Source: an uncultured Leptotrichia sp.
GTDB taxonomy: Bacteria > Fusobacteriota > Fusobacteriia > Fusobacteriales > Leptotrichiaceae
Assembly (NCBI GenBank): GCA_937925095.1
Contig: CALEXX010000019.1
Coordinates: forward strand, 16,406-80,405
Direction: 5' to 3'
Length of the DNA stretch: 64,000 bases
The notes under the pieces: generated by a model
What the model saw: the letters and a program-made list of their open reading frames with translations, nothing else
The model's database searches: none
Told to the model about the DNA's origin: nothing
Made by a program: the position numbers and the translations under genes
In this document: piece after piece, positions 6,969 through 16,691 of the stretch
How positions within the stretch are numbered: position 1 is the first letter of the stretch
Layout of the letters: each line of letters opens with the position of its first letter

Positions 6969-8501
6969 TTATTTTTTTATTGGTGTAATATCCACCTTAT
7001 CAAAATCCTTTAAAAATTCATAAATCTGTCCCTGTATCTCTTCAATTTTTCCCTTTTCTCCTGTTTCTATATTCAGGCAAAGCAGAGGTTCATGTAAAGA
7101 CAGTCTCAATAAAAACCAGCTGTTTCCGTCACAGATAATTCTCACACCTTCATAATTTGGAGTTTCTATTTCCCATCCTTTTACGTTTCCTGCATATTCA
7201 CCTAAAGCTTCCAGCACTTTATTTCCTTCACTTCTAAAGTCTTCAGCCTTTATCGTAAATCTTATTTCCTTTTCTTCAGCAGCTTCTTCCACCTCATTTA
7301 GTATATCAGTGAAATTTACACCTTCCTTTTTACTTTTTACAAGCTGTATAAGAAGAAGGGCAGCCATGTATGCACCATCATCAAGGAAATAATTATTTAT
7401 AAAAGCTGCGTGACCTGAAGTTTCTATTGCAAGAGGAGTGTAGATTCCCTCTTCATTCAGTCTTTTAGCTTCATTTATTACATTTTTATATCCTCTTTTA
7501 AATCTGTGATGTTTTCCACCATGATTTTCTATAAATTTTTTCAATCCTGCAGAAGTTACAGAATCAGTAACAATAGTTGCTCCAGGCGTCTGTTTTAAAA
7601 GTATGTCGCTTAACAGTGCTATAAGGTTGTTTCTGTTTATTTCACGCCCTTTATTATCTATAAAAGCACTTCTGTCTCCATCTGCATCAAATATTATTCC
7701 AAAGTCTGCATTATTATCCAGAACTGCTTTTTTTATTGATTCTATTGCTTCCTTAGCTTCAGGATTTGGAACGTGATTTGGAAAATCTCCATCAGGATTT
7801 AAAAACTGACTTCCTTCTGAATTTCCACCAAGTGCCTCAATTACCTTATCAGCAAAAAATCCTGCCGCTCCGTTTCCAGCATCAATTACTATTTTAAGAT
7901 TTTCTAACGGTTTTTCTTCTCCTGTTTCTTTTCTTATAAATTCACATGTATATGCAGCATAGTCTTCTGCCAGATTTTTTGTATAGCTTCTTCCTTTTTT
8001 TTCTTCTATTTTAAGGGCTTCCTTAAGATTGACTTCACATTGGCAAGCTTTCTTATTTCCCATTTCAAGCATTTCAACCACATCAGTTTTTTCAAGACCG
8101 CCTTCTGTAGTGAAAAATTTCAGTCCATTGTAGTAGCTTGGCAGATGACTTGCTGTTATCATTATAGCTCCGTCAGCCTTATAATTTTCAAATATTGTAG
8201 TCATAAACAGTGAAGGAGTTATGGACATCTGACAGTCATAAACATCTATTTCCATGCTTTTCAGAACATCCCTCAAAATTTTTGAAAACTTAGGCCCTGT
8301 ATGTCTTGCGTCATACCCTACGGATACTTTTATTTTTCTGTTTTCAAGCTCAGATTTTCTTCCGTATTTTTTTGTAATCCAGTTTCCAAACGCTTTTCCT
8401 ATAAATTCCACTTCTTTTTCTGTCAGAGTTACTTTCTTACCTTCAACTTCCGAAACAATTCCTCTAATATCCGTTCCACTTACCAAATGTTTCAAATCCA
8501 T
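6969..8501 (-). CDS. Phosphohexomutase (phosphomannomutase/phosphoglucomutase)
   Basis: Cytosolic alpha-D-phosphohexomutase of 510 residues that moves phosphate between C6 and C1 of hexose phosphates for envelope sugar synthesis. It has SGTDIRG (8-14), the phosphoserine loop TASHLPSYYNGLK (S118), the metal loop DADGDR (271-276), and the sugar-binding IETSGHAAF. Length fits the longer ManB-like members. TTASHNP of typical enzymes reads TASHLPS here, a known variant. It lies in the same-strand string after the holB-like gene and just before the EndoU gene. Mannose versus glucose preference cannot be read from sequence. Confidence 0.87.
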   Translation of the reverse strand: MDLKHLVSGTDIRGIVSEVEGKKVTLTEKEVEFIGKAFGNWITKKYGRKSELENRKIKVSVGYDARHTGPKFSKILRDVLKSMEIDVYDCQMSITPSLFMTTIFENYKADGAIMITASHLPSYYNGLKFFTTEGGLEKTDVVEMLEMGNKKACQCEVNLKEALKIEEKKGRSYTKNLAEDYAAYTCEFIRKETGEEKPLENLKIVIDAGNGAAGFFADKVIEALGGNSEGSQFLNPDGDFPNHVPNPEAKEAIESIKKAVLDNNADFGIIFDADGDRSAFIDNKGREINRNNLIALLSDILLKQTPGATIVTDSVTSAGLKKFIENHGGKHHRFKRGYKNVINEAKRLNEEGIYTPLAIETSGHAAFINNYFLDDGAYMAALLLIQLVKSKKEGVNFTDILNEVEEAAEEKEIRFTIKAEDFRSEGNKVLEALGEYAGNVKGWEIETPNYEGVRIICDGNSWFLLRLSLHEPLLCLNIETGEKGKIEEIQGQIYEFLKDFDKVDITPIKK

Positions 8502-8543
8502 AGCTTCTCCTCCTAATTTAGTTTTTTTATCTTCTGATTATTA

Positions 8544-9521
8544 TTATACAATTTCCTGCAAAGTGTTAAAAAAATTGAATAAAATACTTCTCACATTCAC
8601 ATTACTTCTAAGACTGTTTTTCATATTTATCATTTTTTTCAGATTTTCTCCATTTGCTGTCCTTTTTGCCGCTATTATTATTTTACCGAGTAAATCTCCA
8701 AGAAGTTCCCTTTCCTGCTTAAATTCAGCTTCGATTTCATTAACGAGCATATAAACTTCTTCAATGTTGAAAAATCTTATTTTTTTCACTATATATTCTA
8801 TACTTCTGTTATAATTTATTATTACTTCCAGAAAACCATCATCGGAACTACTGTTTTCATTATTTTCCATTTCATTTTTTGCATATTCCTTCATTGCCTT
8901 TATATTAGACAATGCATCCTCATATGAATTTATCCTATCTCCATATTTTTCCAGTGGAATTCCGTTTTCCTTATATCTTTTTATATTATTTTCATTTCCA
9001 TCAAAAAAATAGTAAATTTCCTTGCTGACTCCAAGTTCTTCATTACCTGCCCCTTCCAGATGAAATTTTATAGTCCGTGACTTTATTGTTGAAATAATAT
9101 TCAGACTTCGTGCAAGCAAAATAAAATAGACGTCTTTCGGAGGTTCTTCCAGAATCTTAAGCAGTGCATTCGAAGACTCTTTCCTTAAGTTTTCTATTCC
9201 ACAGAGAATAAAAATCTTTTTAGGAGAACTGTAAGCTGATTCAATTGCATCATAAATCAGCTCTCTTACTTCATCTATTTTTATATTTTCATTTTTTCTA
9301 TTTATAACTTCAATGTCAGAATGTTGGAGATTTTCTATTCTTTTTTCTATGCTCTTTTTCTCTTCCTCATTTTCTATATCTTTTGTCATTACCATTTTTG
9401 AAAATTCAAGAGCATAGAAAAGTAAGTCAACTCTTTTATCTCCATAAAAAAGATAACTTGCAGAATTTTTATTCTGTTTAACTTCCTTTTCAAATGCCGA
9501 TAATACTTCCTTACTTTTCAT
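8544..9521 (-). CDS. DNA polymerase III delta-prime-like subunit
   Basis: Clamp-loader subunit of 325 residues. The diagnostic part is KKIFILCGIENLRKESSNAL followed by LKILEEPPKDVYFILLARS and STIKSRTIKFH, the AAA+ core of HolB with sensor 1. The N-terminus YLFYGDKRVDL stands where a P-loop would be, and no GxxGxGK is present; delta-prime subunits often have a degenerate nucleotide site, so this is not a defect. The C-terminal half is lineage-specific. It follows mreB by 27 bases. Confidence 0.8.
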   Translation of the reverse strand: MKSKEVLSAFEKEVKQNKNSASYLFYGDKRVDLLFYALEFSKMVMTKDIENEEEKKSIEKRIENLQHSDIEVINRKNENIKIDEVRELIYDAIESAYSSPKKIFILCGIENLRKESSNALLKILEEPPKDVYFILLARSLNIISTIKSRTIKFHLEGAGNEELGVSKEIYYFFDGNENNIKRYKENGIPLEKYGDRINSYEDALSNIKAMKEYAKNEMENNENSSSDDGFLEVIINYNRSIEYIVKKIRFFNIEEVYMLVNEIEAEFKQERELLGDLLGKIIIAAKRTANGENLKKMINMKNSLRSNVNVRSILFNFFNTLQEIV

Positions 9522-9548
9522 AAATCACCCTATAAATTTACTGACAGA

Positions 9549-10580
9549 CTAATTTTCCCTAACTTGTAGTGTTTGCAGCAGTTTTTTGTTATCAAAAGCC
9601 GCTCCTCCACCTAAAACTACTGAATCTAGAGGATTCTGTGATAAATATACATTTATTCCTATTTCTTTTTCCATCAGTTCTACGAAATCCTTTATCAGTG
9701 AACCTCCACCAGTCATTACTATACCGTTGTCAAGTATATCTGCGGCAAGTTCAGGTGGACATTTTTCAAGTACTTCCTTAGTAGAGTTTACTATCTGATA
9801 CAATGATTCCTCAATTGCTTCGCATATTTCATTTGAATTTACTTCTATTGTGTTAGGAATTCCTGATTCCAAATCTCTTCCCTTTATTTCCATTATTTCA
9901 GGATTAACACTTCTCAATGCTGTTGCCAGTTCTTTCTTTATTTTTTCAGCTGTTCTGTCACCTATCAGAAGGTTATATTTTTTCTTAATATATTTTACGA
10001 TATCATCATCAAATTTATTTCCTGCAATTCTTATTGATTTACTTGCTATGATTTCATCAAGTGAAAGTATTGCAACATCTGTAGAACCTCCACCTATATC
10101 GATTACCATGCTTCCTTCCGGCTTGGAAATATTTACTCCTGAACCTATTATTGCGGCTCTTCCCTCTTCAATAATATATGTTTTCTTTGCTCCCTTTACT
10201 GCATCAAAAAGTGCCTTTCTTTCAATTCCTGTAACCTGTATTGGGACACAGATCATAACTTCAGGCTTGAACAAAGAATTTCCATAAATTTTATGTATGA
10301 AATAGCTTATCATTTCTGTTGTAGAATCTATATCAGCAATAACTCCGTCCTGTAAAGGTTTTATTGCTTCAATGCTTGCAGGTGTTTTCCCTAACATTTC
10401 CCTAGCTTCTTTTCCTACAGCTATTATTTTTCTTGTTTTTCTGTCCCTTGCTACAACTGATGGTTCATTTAGCACTATTTTTTTTCTTTGTTTGTCATAT
10501 ATCAATATATTCGCAGTTCCAAGATCTATCGATATACTTTTATTGACCCTAAATACTCTTAAAAATTTAAATATTCCCAT
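9549..10580 (-). CDS. mreB: Rod-shape determining actin homologue MreB
   Basis: Bacterial actin of 343 residues that organises lateral wall synthesis under the inner membrane. It shows the phosphate-1 loop DLGTANILIY (19-28), phosphate-2 DIGGGSTDVAIL, the adenosine loop MTGGGSLI, and VVLGGG near the end. The N-terminal MGIFKFLRVFRV could act as a short amphipathic membrane anchor. Length is normal. Neither mreC nor mreD follows; the gene sits between cysS and the holB-like gene. A rod or filament-shaped cell is implied, in line with Leptotrichia. Confidence 0.95.
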   Translation of the reverse strand: MGIFKFLRVFRVNKSISIDLGTANILIYDKQRKKIVLNEPSVVARDRKTRKIIAVGKEAREMLGKTPASIEAIKPLQDGVIADIDSTTEMISYFIHKIYGNSLFKPEVMICVPIQVTGIERKALFDAVKGAKKTYIIEEGRAAIIGSGVNISKPEGSMVIDIGGGSTDVAILSLDEIIASKSIRIAGNKFDDDIVKYIKKKYNLLIGDRTAEKIKKELATALRSVNPEIMEIKGRDLESGIPNTIEVNSNEICEAIEESLYQIVNSTKEVLEKCPPELAADILDNGIVMTGGGSLIKDFVELMEKEIGINVYLSQNPLDSVVLGGGAAFDNKKLLQTLQVREN

Positions 10581-10595
10581 TTTTCCTCCTAGTTT

Positions 10596-12083
10596 TTATA
10601 TTTCGTTATTATTTGACTGTATCGTATAACCTGTTGTTCCGTCTTTATTATCCTGTATTTCTATTCCCAATTCCTTCAGATTATCCCTTATTTCATCAGA
10701 TAATTTAAAATTCTTTTCTTTTCTTGCATCTGCTCTTAATTTTATCAATAATTCAATCAAATTTCCAGTCAATTTGTCATTATTTTTAAAATTTTTATTT
10801 TCTTCCTCCATAAATAGCACTATTCCTAAGACTTCTTCCAGTTTTTTTCTCAATGAATTATATGAATAATTCAAGGCTTCAGCTTCTTCTCCATTTGAAA
10901 CATTTACTGAAAATTTCTTCGTTTCCTTAATCTGATCAAATATTACTGCCAGTGCCTGTGGCGTATTCATATCCTCATCCATTGCTTCCATAAACTTTTT
11001 GTCAAGTTCATTTACTTTTTCTTTAAATTCTTTAATACCATTATTTCCAGTATTGTCAGAAACTTCCCCTTCATGAGATCCTTTACCTGAAAACTTTTCA
11101 ATTATTTCTGAAAAATTATTCATTGAAGTTACTATATTTTTCAGAGTTTTTCTGCTGTCTTCCATATTATCCATGGAAAAGTTTATCGGTTTTCTGTAAT
11201 GAGTTCCTAATATAAACAATCTTACCACATTTCCAGGAAATTTTCCTAATATTTCCCTTAGTAGAAAGAAGTTTCCAAGTGATTTCGACATTTTGTCTCC
11301 ATTTACCTGAATAAACCCGTTATGAAGCCAGTAATTTGCAAAGTTTCCATGATATGCACATCTGCTCTGGGCTATTTCATTTTCATGATGAGGAAAAACA
11401 AGATCCTGTCCTCCACCATGAATGTCAAATGTATCACCTAAATATTTTTTTGCCATTGCGCTGCATTCTATATGCCAACCCGGACGTCCCTGTCCCCATG
11501 GTGAGTCCCAGTAAGGCTCCCCTTCCTTCTTCCTTTTCCACAATGCAAAGTCAAGCGGATTATTTTTTTCCTCCATTATATCTACTCTTGCACCTATTTC
11601 CAGTTCATCTATCTTCTGATTTGACAGACTTCCATATTCCTCAAATTTCTTTACTTCAAAAAATACATTTCCGTCCTTCTCATAAGCAAACCCTTCATCA
11701 ATAAGCTTTTTTATAATTTCTATTATTTCAGGCATATTTTCTGTTACCTTAGGACGTACTATGTCATCTGATATATTCAGAGGTTCTATATCCTCAAAAA
11801 AGCCTTTTATATATTTTTCTGTCACTTCCTTTACAGAAATCCCCTCTTCATTTGCTCTTTTTATTATCTTATCATCCACATCAGTAAAATTCTGAATATA
11901 AGTTACATCATAGCCCCTATATTTAAAATATCTTGCCAATGTATCAAAAACAATAATAGGTCTTGCATTTCCCAAATGAATGTAGTTGTATACTGTAGGC
12001 CCGCAGACATACATTTTCACTTTTCCTTTTTCTATTGTTTCAAATTCTTCAATTTTATTTGACATTGTGTTGTAAAATCTCAT
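10596..12083 (-). CDS. cysS: Cysteine--tRNA ligase
   Basis: Class I synthetase of 495 residues that charges tRNA-Cys. [16 protein letters not shown] carries the zinc ligand C27 and the HIGH-type HLGN (36-39). [14 protein letters not shown] and [11 protein letters not shown] supply further zinc ligands, and DKMSKSLGN is the KMSKS loop. The C-terminal anticodon part ([20 protein letters not shown]) is complete. It lies 34 bases after ptuB and 15 before mreB on the same strand, so it depends on upstream transcription or on a promoter within ptuB. Confidence 0.96.
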   Translation of the reverse strand: MRFYNTMSNKIEEFETIEKGKVKMYVCGPTVYNYIHLGNARPIIVFDTLARYFKYRGYDVTYIQNFTDVDDKIIKRANEEGISVKEVTEKYIKGFFEDIEPLNISDDIVRPKVTENMPEIIEIIKKLIDEGFAYEKDGNVFFEVKKFEEYGSLSNQKIDELEIGARVDIMEEKNNPLDFALWKRKKEGEPYWDSPWGQGRPGWHIECSAMAKKYLGDTFDIHGGGQDLVFPHHENEIAQSRCAYHGNFANYWLHNGFIQVNGDKMSKSLGNFFLLREILGKFPGNVVRLFILGTHYRKPINFSMDNMEDSRKTLKNIVTSMNNFSEIIEKFSGKGSHEGEVSDNTGNNGIKEFKEKVNELDKKFMEAMDEDMNTPQALAVIFDQIKETKKFSVNVSNGEEAEALNYSYNSLRKKLEEVLGIVLFMEEENKNFKNNDKLTGNLIELLIKLRADARKEKNFKLSDEIRDNLKELGIEIQDNKDGTTGYTIQSNNNEI

Positions 12084-12117
12084 TTTTTAATCTCCCTTGA
12101 ACAATCCTTTTGTTTTT

Positions 12118-12789
12118 TTAAATTATTTCTTTTAAAGCTCCTATATTTTCTATTAAAAACTTTTTTAGTGTTGGAAATTCATCAAAATAGTTTATAATTT
12201 CTATTTTGTTATCGTCATTTATGTTTTCAATAGTATTTATTATCTTAAGCATGTAAGTTTTCCTATATTCGCATAAATTATTTTCATTTAAATTTAAAAT
12301 TTCAATTGTTTTTATTGCCTTCTCATATTCAAGTCCATTTTCTTTTTTAGGAATAATTTTTCCTGTCCTCATACTATAAGAAAAATATTCTTCCGGATTT
12401 TCTTCAACAGGGTTTATGAATAGTTTATCATCCCATATTGATTGTTTACTATGACCACAAGTTTTATTTTCTGAACATGATATTAAAAAATTTCTGTAAT
12501 CAAAAGTAAGATTTCCAAATTTACTTTTAGGTTTTATATGCTCAATATGGCATTCCTTATCTTCTTTATCTTCTGTTGAATCCTTATTTTCTGAAAATAG
12601 TATTATTTCACAATAGGAACAATAACTCTTATCTCCTATATTTTGTTCATTTTTTAGCATATGATATTTCAACTCTTTTTTGATATAACGGTTTTCAGGT
12701 TTATCAAGTTCATCCCAATTTTTAGGATTTTTCTTTCTTTTAAATTCCGTAAAGAACTGTGGCTCAGCTTTTTTATTTATTTTCAGCAT
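12118..12789 (-). CDS. PtuB-like HNH endonuclease of a Septu-type defence system
   Basis: Zinc-ribbon HNH nuclease of 223 residues. A first CxxC (C57, C60, YCSYC), the HIEHIKPKSK motif (H81, H84), FDYRN (N100) and a second cysteine set (C105, C111 in CSENKTCGHSK) match the TIGR02646-like HNH family used as PtuB in Septu and as effector in some retrons. Its start overlaps the end of the ATPase gene by 17 bases. In Septu the ATPase holds this nuclease in check until phage infection. No reverse transcriptase is nearby, so a retron is not supported. The pair interrupts the mutS2-cysS string. Confidence 0.82.
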   Translation of the reverse strand: MLKINKKAEPQFFTEFKRKKNPKNWDELDKPENRYIKKELKYHMLKNEQNIGDKSYCSYCEIILFSENKDSTEDKEDKECHIEHIKPKSKFGNLTFDYRNFLISCSENKTCGHSKQSIWDDKLFINPVEENPEEYFSYSMRTGKIIPKKENGLEYEKAIKTIEILNLNENNLCEYRKTYMLKIINTIENINDDNKIEIINYFDEFPTLKKFLIENIGALKEII

Positions 12790-13999
12790 TCTTGAAACCT
12801 CGTTTTTTTCTTATTTGAATATCCATATCCATTAATAGTAAATCTTCATCCTTTTTACCTAGTATATCTCTCAGTTCTTTATATTTAATTTTAAATTCTT
12901 CACTATCATATTTATTTTTATCAACTAACTCCCCTGCTTCTTCCAACAGTTTAAACACTTTAGGATTCCTAGTAGTTTCCAACCCCATAATATCCTTTAA
13001 AACTTTATCTGTAGGCTGTCCGTAAGAGTTATACAGTTCATCTCCTGTTTTAACTATAATTTTCCCATCATCATTTTTGTCCAGCAACATAATATTATCT
13101 TTTTTCACACTTCCTAAAATATGTGGCGAATGTGTCGCAATAATAATCTGATTGTTTTTTCCGATTTTTCTATAAACATCAACGATTCTCTGTTGCCACT
13201 TAGGATGCAATGAAAGTTCAGGCTCATCAATCAGGATAATGGAATTTTCTGGATTTAGCATTTTTATAGCCAAAGTTCGTAAAAACAATTGCTTTTCCCC
13301 AGAAGATAACTCGTTTATATCAAACTCATCTCCTGAAGAATTTTTAAAAATTGGTAAAATTTCTGTTGTTTCAGTTGACATTCCTATTAATCTTGTATCC
13401 ATATCCAAAATATCAAATATCCCATTTATTTCAGCAATCACTTCATCTCTTACATTTCCTAATTTCTTTTCACTTTCTTTATTTGCCGCATTTATTATCC
13501 TCATTTGAATATAATGAGGAATATCAGAAATTGCTGTAGAATTTATTATATTTAAAAATCCTAATTTATACATAGGAAGAAAATCAAATTTTACATTTCT
13601 AAAATTTATTTCAGCTGGAAGATAAATTATTCTAGGAATTTTGTTTTTTATTATGCTTTCTACTGTTAAATTTCCCACATGTTCACCTATTTTTAACAAA
13701 CTTCTATATTTTTTTTGTCGGTAAACAAAATCGGTTAAATATGTTAAGTACATTTCTTGTGAAAGTCCACTTTTTTCTCTTATTATTTCTTCTTCTAAAT
13801 CTAATTTTATATCCATTTTATTCTTATAATTTTCAAAATCCTCAAAATAATCGTATATTGCTTCTAAAACTGTCGTTTTACCAGTTCCATTTATTCCAGT
13901 CAAAACCACTGTATCTAATATTTCGCTATTATTTTCAAAACTAATACTTAAATTTTTCAATCTTTTTTTATTTTCTATATATAAATTTTTTATTTTCAT
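12773..13999 (-). CDS. PtuA-like ATPase of a Septu-type defence system
   Basis: AAA/SMC-like ATPase of 408 residues. Walker A GINGTGKTT is at 35-43, signature LSSGEKQ at 231-237, Walker B IILIDEPE at 254-261, and the H-loop ATHSPH at 288-293, in the order of OLD/RecF-like ATPases. The 24-base gap after mutS2 holds AAGGGAG as ribosome site. Gene order, overlap with the HNH gene and domain types match PtuA-PtuB of Septu. It lacks the TOPRIM domain of OLD nucleases. PtuA proteins oligomerise and bind PtuB; that is family knowledge, not seen here. Confidence 0.82.
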   Translation of the reverse strand: MKIKNLYIENKKRLKNLSISFENNSEILDTVVLTGINGTGKTTVLEAIYDYFEDFENYKNKMDIKLDLEEEIIREKSGLSQEMYLTYLTDFVYRQKKYRSLLKIGEHVGNLTVESIIKNKIPRIIYLPAEINFRNVKFDFLPMYKLGFLNIINSTAISDIPHYIQMRIINAANKESEKKLGNVRDEVIAEINGIFDILDMDTRLIGMSTETTEILPIFKNSSGDEFDINELSSGEKQLFLRTLAIKMLNPENSIILIDEPELSLHPKWQQRIVDVYRKIGKNNQIIIATHSPHILGSVKKDNIMLLDKNDDGKIIVKTGDELYNSYGQPTDKVLKDIMGLETTRNPKVFKLLEEAGELVDKNKYDSEEFKIKYKELRDILGKKDEDLLLMDMDIQIRKKRGFKNAENK

Positions 14000-14023
14000 A
14001 TAAAATCTCCCTTAACAAATTGC

Positions 14024-16363
14024 CTACTTCAAAGTAGCCACTGTACAGCCAATCCCACCTTCATTCTGGTTGGCATCCTTGAATTCTGTCACATATTTTG
14101 AAGTTTTCAAAAATTCCTGAATTTTCTTTCTTAGAACCATTGTTCCTTTTCCATGAATAATATATACTTCGTGATATCCTGTCAGCATTGCCCTGTCAAG
14201 GTACACTTCAAGGTCTGCTATTGCTTCATCAGCATTCTTTCCTCTCAGGTCTATTTCCCCTCTTACCTGACTTGATTTAAGGGAAGCAAAACTTCTAAAT
14301 TTATTTACTTTTTTCTTCTCAATTTTTACGATATCATCCATGGAAACAACCAGTTTCAATATTCCCGCCTGTACCTGAACACTGTTTGTCTCAGGTATTA
14401 TACGTAGAACTTTTCCATTCTGGTTCAATGTTTTTACAAGGACTTCTTCCCCTTCCTGAACATCAATGTTTTTAGCAACTACTTTTCTTTCCTTTACATT
14501 CTGCTTTTTATCTGCTATAAATGATTCCCTCAGCATATTCAGGCTTCTCTGTGCATTTTTCGCTTCTTCCTTTTTCACTTCGTCCTGACTTATTTTATCT
14601 ATGAGGTTTTTCGCCTTTGACTGCACTTCCTTCAGATAATTGTCAGCTTCTTCATATGCCTTCTTTATAACTTCATTTTTCTCATTTTCAACCTGAGTTA
14701 TTTTCTGCTCATAGGAATTTTTCTGTTCTTCAAATTCCCTTCTTGTATTTTCTAGTTCAAATTTCAGAACTTCAAGCTCATCATTCTTTTCCTTGATGGA
14801 TTTCAGCATTTCTTCCACTTTCTGATTATCTTCGCTTATGTAGCTTCTGGCTGTATTTATTATCTGTTCGCTTATTCCGTATTTCCCTGCTATTATAAGG
14901 GCATTACTTTCTCCGGGAATCCCCTCAAGAAGTCTGTATGTCGGCGAAAGTGTTTCCACATTAAATTCCATTGATGCACTTTTTATGCCTGTTGTATTGA
15001 AGGCATAAGCCTTTACTTCACTGTAATGTGTCGTAATTATTGATTTTATGTTCTTTCCGTTCAGATAGTCGATTATTGCCATTGCAAATGCGGCACCTTC
15101 CATAGGATCGGTACCACTTCCAAGCTCATCCATCAGCACAAGGGAACTGCTGTTTGCCTCTTCCATTATTTCCTTTATTTTTTTTACATGGCCTGAGAAT
15201 GAAGACAGGTTCTGCTCTATGCTCTGTTCATCCCCAATATCTGCAAGAACACTTCCAAAATGTCCTATTTCCGTTTTTTCATTGGCAGGTATCGGAATTC
15301 CTGATAATGCCATTAATGTGAGTAATCCTGCCACCTTCAGAGTAACTGTCTTTCCTCCTGTATTCGGTCCTGTAATAAGCATTATATTTTCACTGTTTCC
15401 CAATTCAAAATTTATAGGAACAACTGTATTTTCGTCAATTAGAGGATGTCTCGCCTCTACAAGTTTCAAGTATTCCTTATTTATGACTTTAGGTACAGTG
15501 CATTTCTTATTTATGGAATATACTGTTTTTGCATTCAGATAATCCAGTCTTTCCAGAATCTCCTTTATTCTGATTATCTCTTCCTTCTTAGTTCTTATGA
15601 GTTCCGTAAGTCTTAACAGTATTTTTCTTATTTCTTCCCTTTCACGTGCTTCATATTCCCTGAGCTTGTTATTTAAGGAAACAACATTTAAAGGTTCTAT
15701 ATACACTGTACTCCCTGTTGCTGACCTGTCATGTTCTATTCCTTTTATGAGACCTTTAAAATCTGTTTTTACAGCTATTACATATCTGTCATTTCTTTGA
15801 GTAATTATTCTTTCCTGAATTGCCCTCTGTGTTTCCTTGTTATTCATAAGGTCATCAAATTTTTCTTTTATATTGGCATTTATATTCTGTTTCTGCCTTC
15901 TCACGTCTCTTAATCCAATTGAGGCATCATCTTTCAGGTTTCCGTCATCGTTTATGGCATCTCCTATAAACTGCTCTATTTCCTTCACTTCCTCAACATC
16001 TGTAAACAGTGCCCATATTGTTTTATATTTATCCCTCACATTTTTTGCCCTGCTCTTGGAAATTCTAAATACAGACAGGTTTTTCTTTAAATCTGCCAGG
16101 TCTTCAGCATTCAGATATGAACCTATCAGTTCGATTGAGTTTATGTATCTCTGTATATTTGACAGTCCTGTAAGCTCAAATCCGTCATCAAATTTGTAAA
16201 AATCAATCAGATCTGCCATTAACATGAGTTCCTTGTCAAGTGTCGACTTATCCTTAATGATATCTGTATCTATAAATTTTTCCTTTGTTTTTTCAAGTTT
16301 TGATAGATTTATAAGTTCATTTATTATTTTATAAAATTCAAGTACATCATATTTCTTTTCCAT
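14024..16363 (-). CDS. mutS2: MutS2 ATPase/endonuclease with Smr domain
   Basis: Cytosolic protein of 779 residues acting on branched DNA or stalled, collided ribosomes. It has the MutS core with Walker A GPNTGGKTVTLK, Walker B SLVLMDELGSGTDP, THYSEVKAYAF, a long coiled coil (about 500-620), and a C-terminal Smr domain with DLRGKNADEA and IIHGKGTMVLRKKI. The ATG at 16363 is chosen because GAAGGAAG precedes it; an ATG ten codons upstream has no ribosome site. It is the first gene of the leftward string. No MutS1 or MutL is in view. Confidence 0.95.
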   Translation of the reverse strand: MEKKYDVLEFYKIINELINLSKLEKTKEKFIDTDIIKDKSTLDKELMLMADLIDFYKFDDGFELTGLSNIQRYINSIELIGSYLNAEDLADLKKNLSVFRISKSRAKNVRDKYKTIWALFTDVEEVKEIEQFIGDAINDDGNLKDDASIGLRDVRRQKQNINANIKEKFDDLMNNKETQRAIQERIITQRNDRYVIAVKTDFKGLIKGIEHDRSATGSTVYIEPLNVVSLNNKLREYEAREREEIRKILLRLTELIRTKKEEIIRIKEILERLDYLNAKTVYSINKKCTVPKVINKEYLKLVEARHPLIDENTVVPINFELGNSENIMLITGPNTGGKTVTLKVAGLLTLMALSGIPIPANEKTEIGHFGSVLADIGDEQSIEQNLSSFSGHVKKIKEIMEEANSSSLVLMDELGSGTDPMEGAAFAMAIIDYLNGKNIKSIITTHYSEVKAYAFNTTGIKSASMEFNVETLSPTYRLLEGIPGESNALIIAGKYGISEQIINTARSYISEDNQKVEEMLKSIKEKNDELEVLKFELENTRREFEEQKNSYEQKITQVENEKNEVIKKAYEEADNYLKEVQSKAKNLIDKISQDEVKKEEAKNAQRSLNMLRESFIADKKQNVKERKVVAKNIDVQEGEEVLVKTLNQNGKVLRIIPETNSVQVQAGILKLVVSMDDIVKIEKKKVNKFRSFASLKSSQVRGEIDLRGKNADEAIADLEVYLDRAMLTGYHEVYIIHGKGTMVLRKKIQEFLKTSKYVTEFKDANQNEGGIGCTVATLK

Positions 16364-16529
16364 TTTTCTTCCTTCTTTTCTGTCTAATTCCATTTATTTT
16401 TTGTTCTAAATAACATTTTACATATTTTCCAAACTGGGAATATACTCTGACATTATTCAAAATTATTATAACACGAAATCAGACTTTTACAAATAATAAG
16501 ATTTTAAATATTATGATAAAAACAATATC

Positions 16530-16572
16530 AAAAGCACATTTGACCTAAAACATTCCTGTCAGATGTGCTTTT
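16530..16572. terminator. Strong hairpin terminator between DKNYY gene and mutS2
   Basis: AAAAGCACAT (16530-16539) pairs with ATGTGCTTTT (16563-16572), extended inside by TGAC/GTCA. A and T tracts flank it on both sides. It lies in the 298-base gap between the two genes, which holds no gene that I can see. Confidence 0.75.
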
Positions 16573-16691
16573 TCTAAGGTTATTTCTTTTTAATAAGTTT
16601 GTATTTTGATTAACTTCTTGGTATATTTATTTCACCTTTATTTTTTCAAATTTGTTGCATTTTATTTTACAATATATTATTAAAATTACCT

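Noticed and set aside
8544..9521. Broken ATPase because the P-loop is absent
   Set aside because: Delta-prime clamp-loader subunits commonly lack a working nucleotide site, so absence of Walker A is normal.
12118..13999. Retron with HNH effector
   Set aside because: The HNH family also occurs in retrons, but no reverse transcriptase or msr-msd region lies next to it; ATPase plus HNH alone fits Septu.
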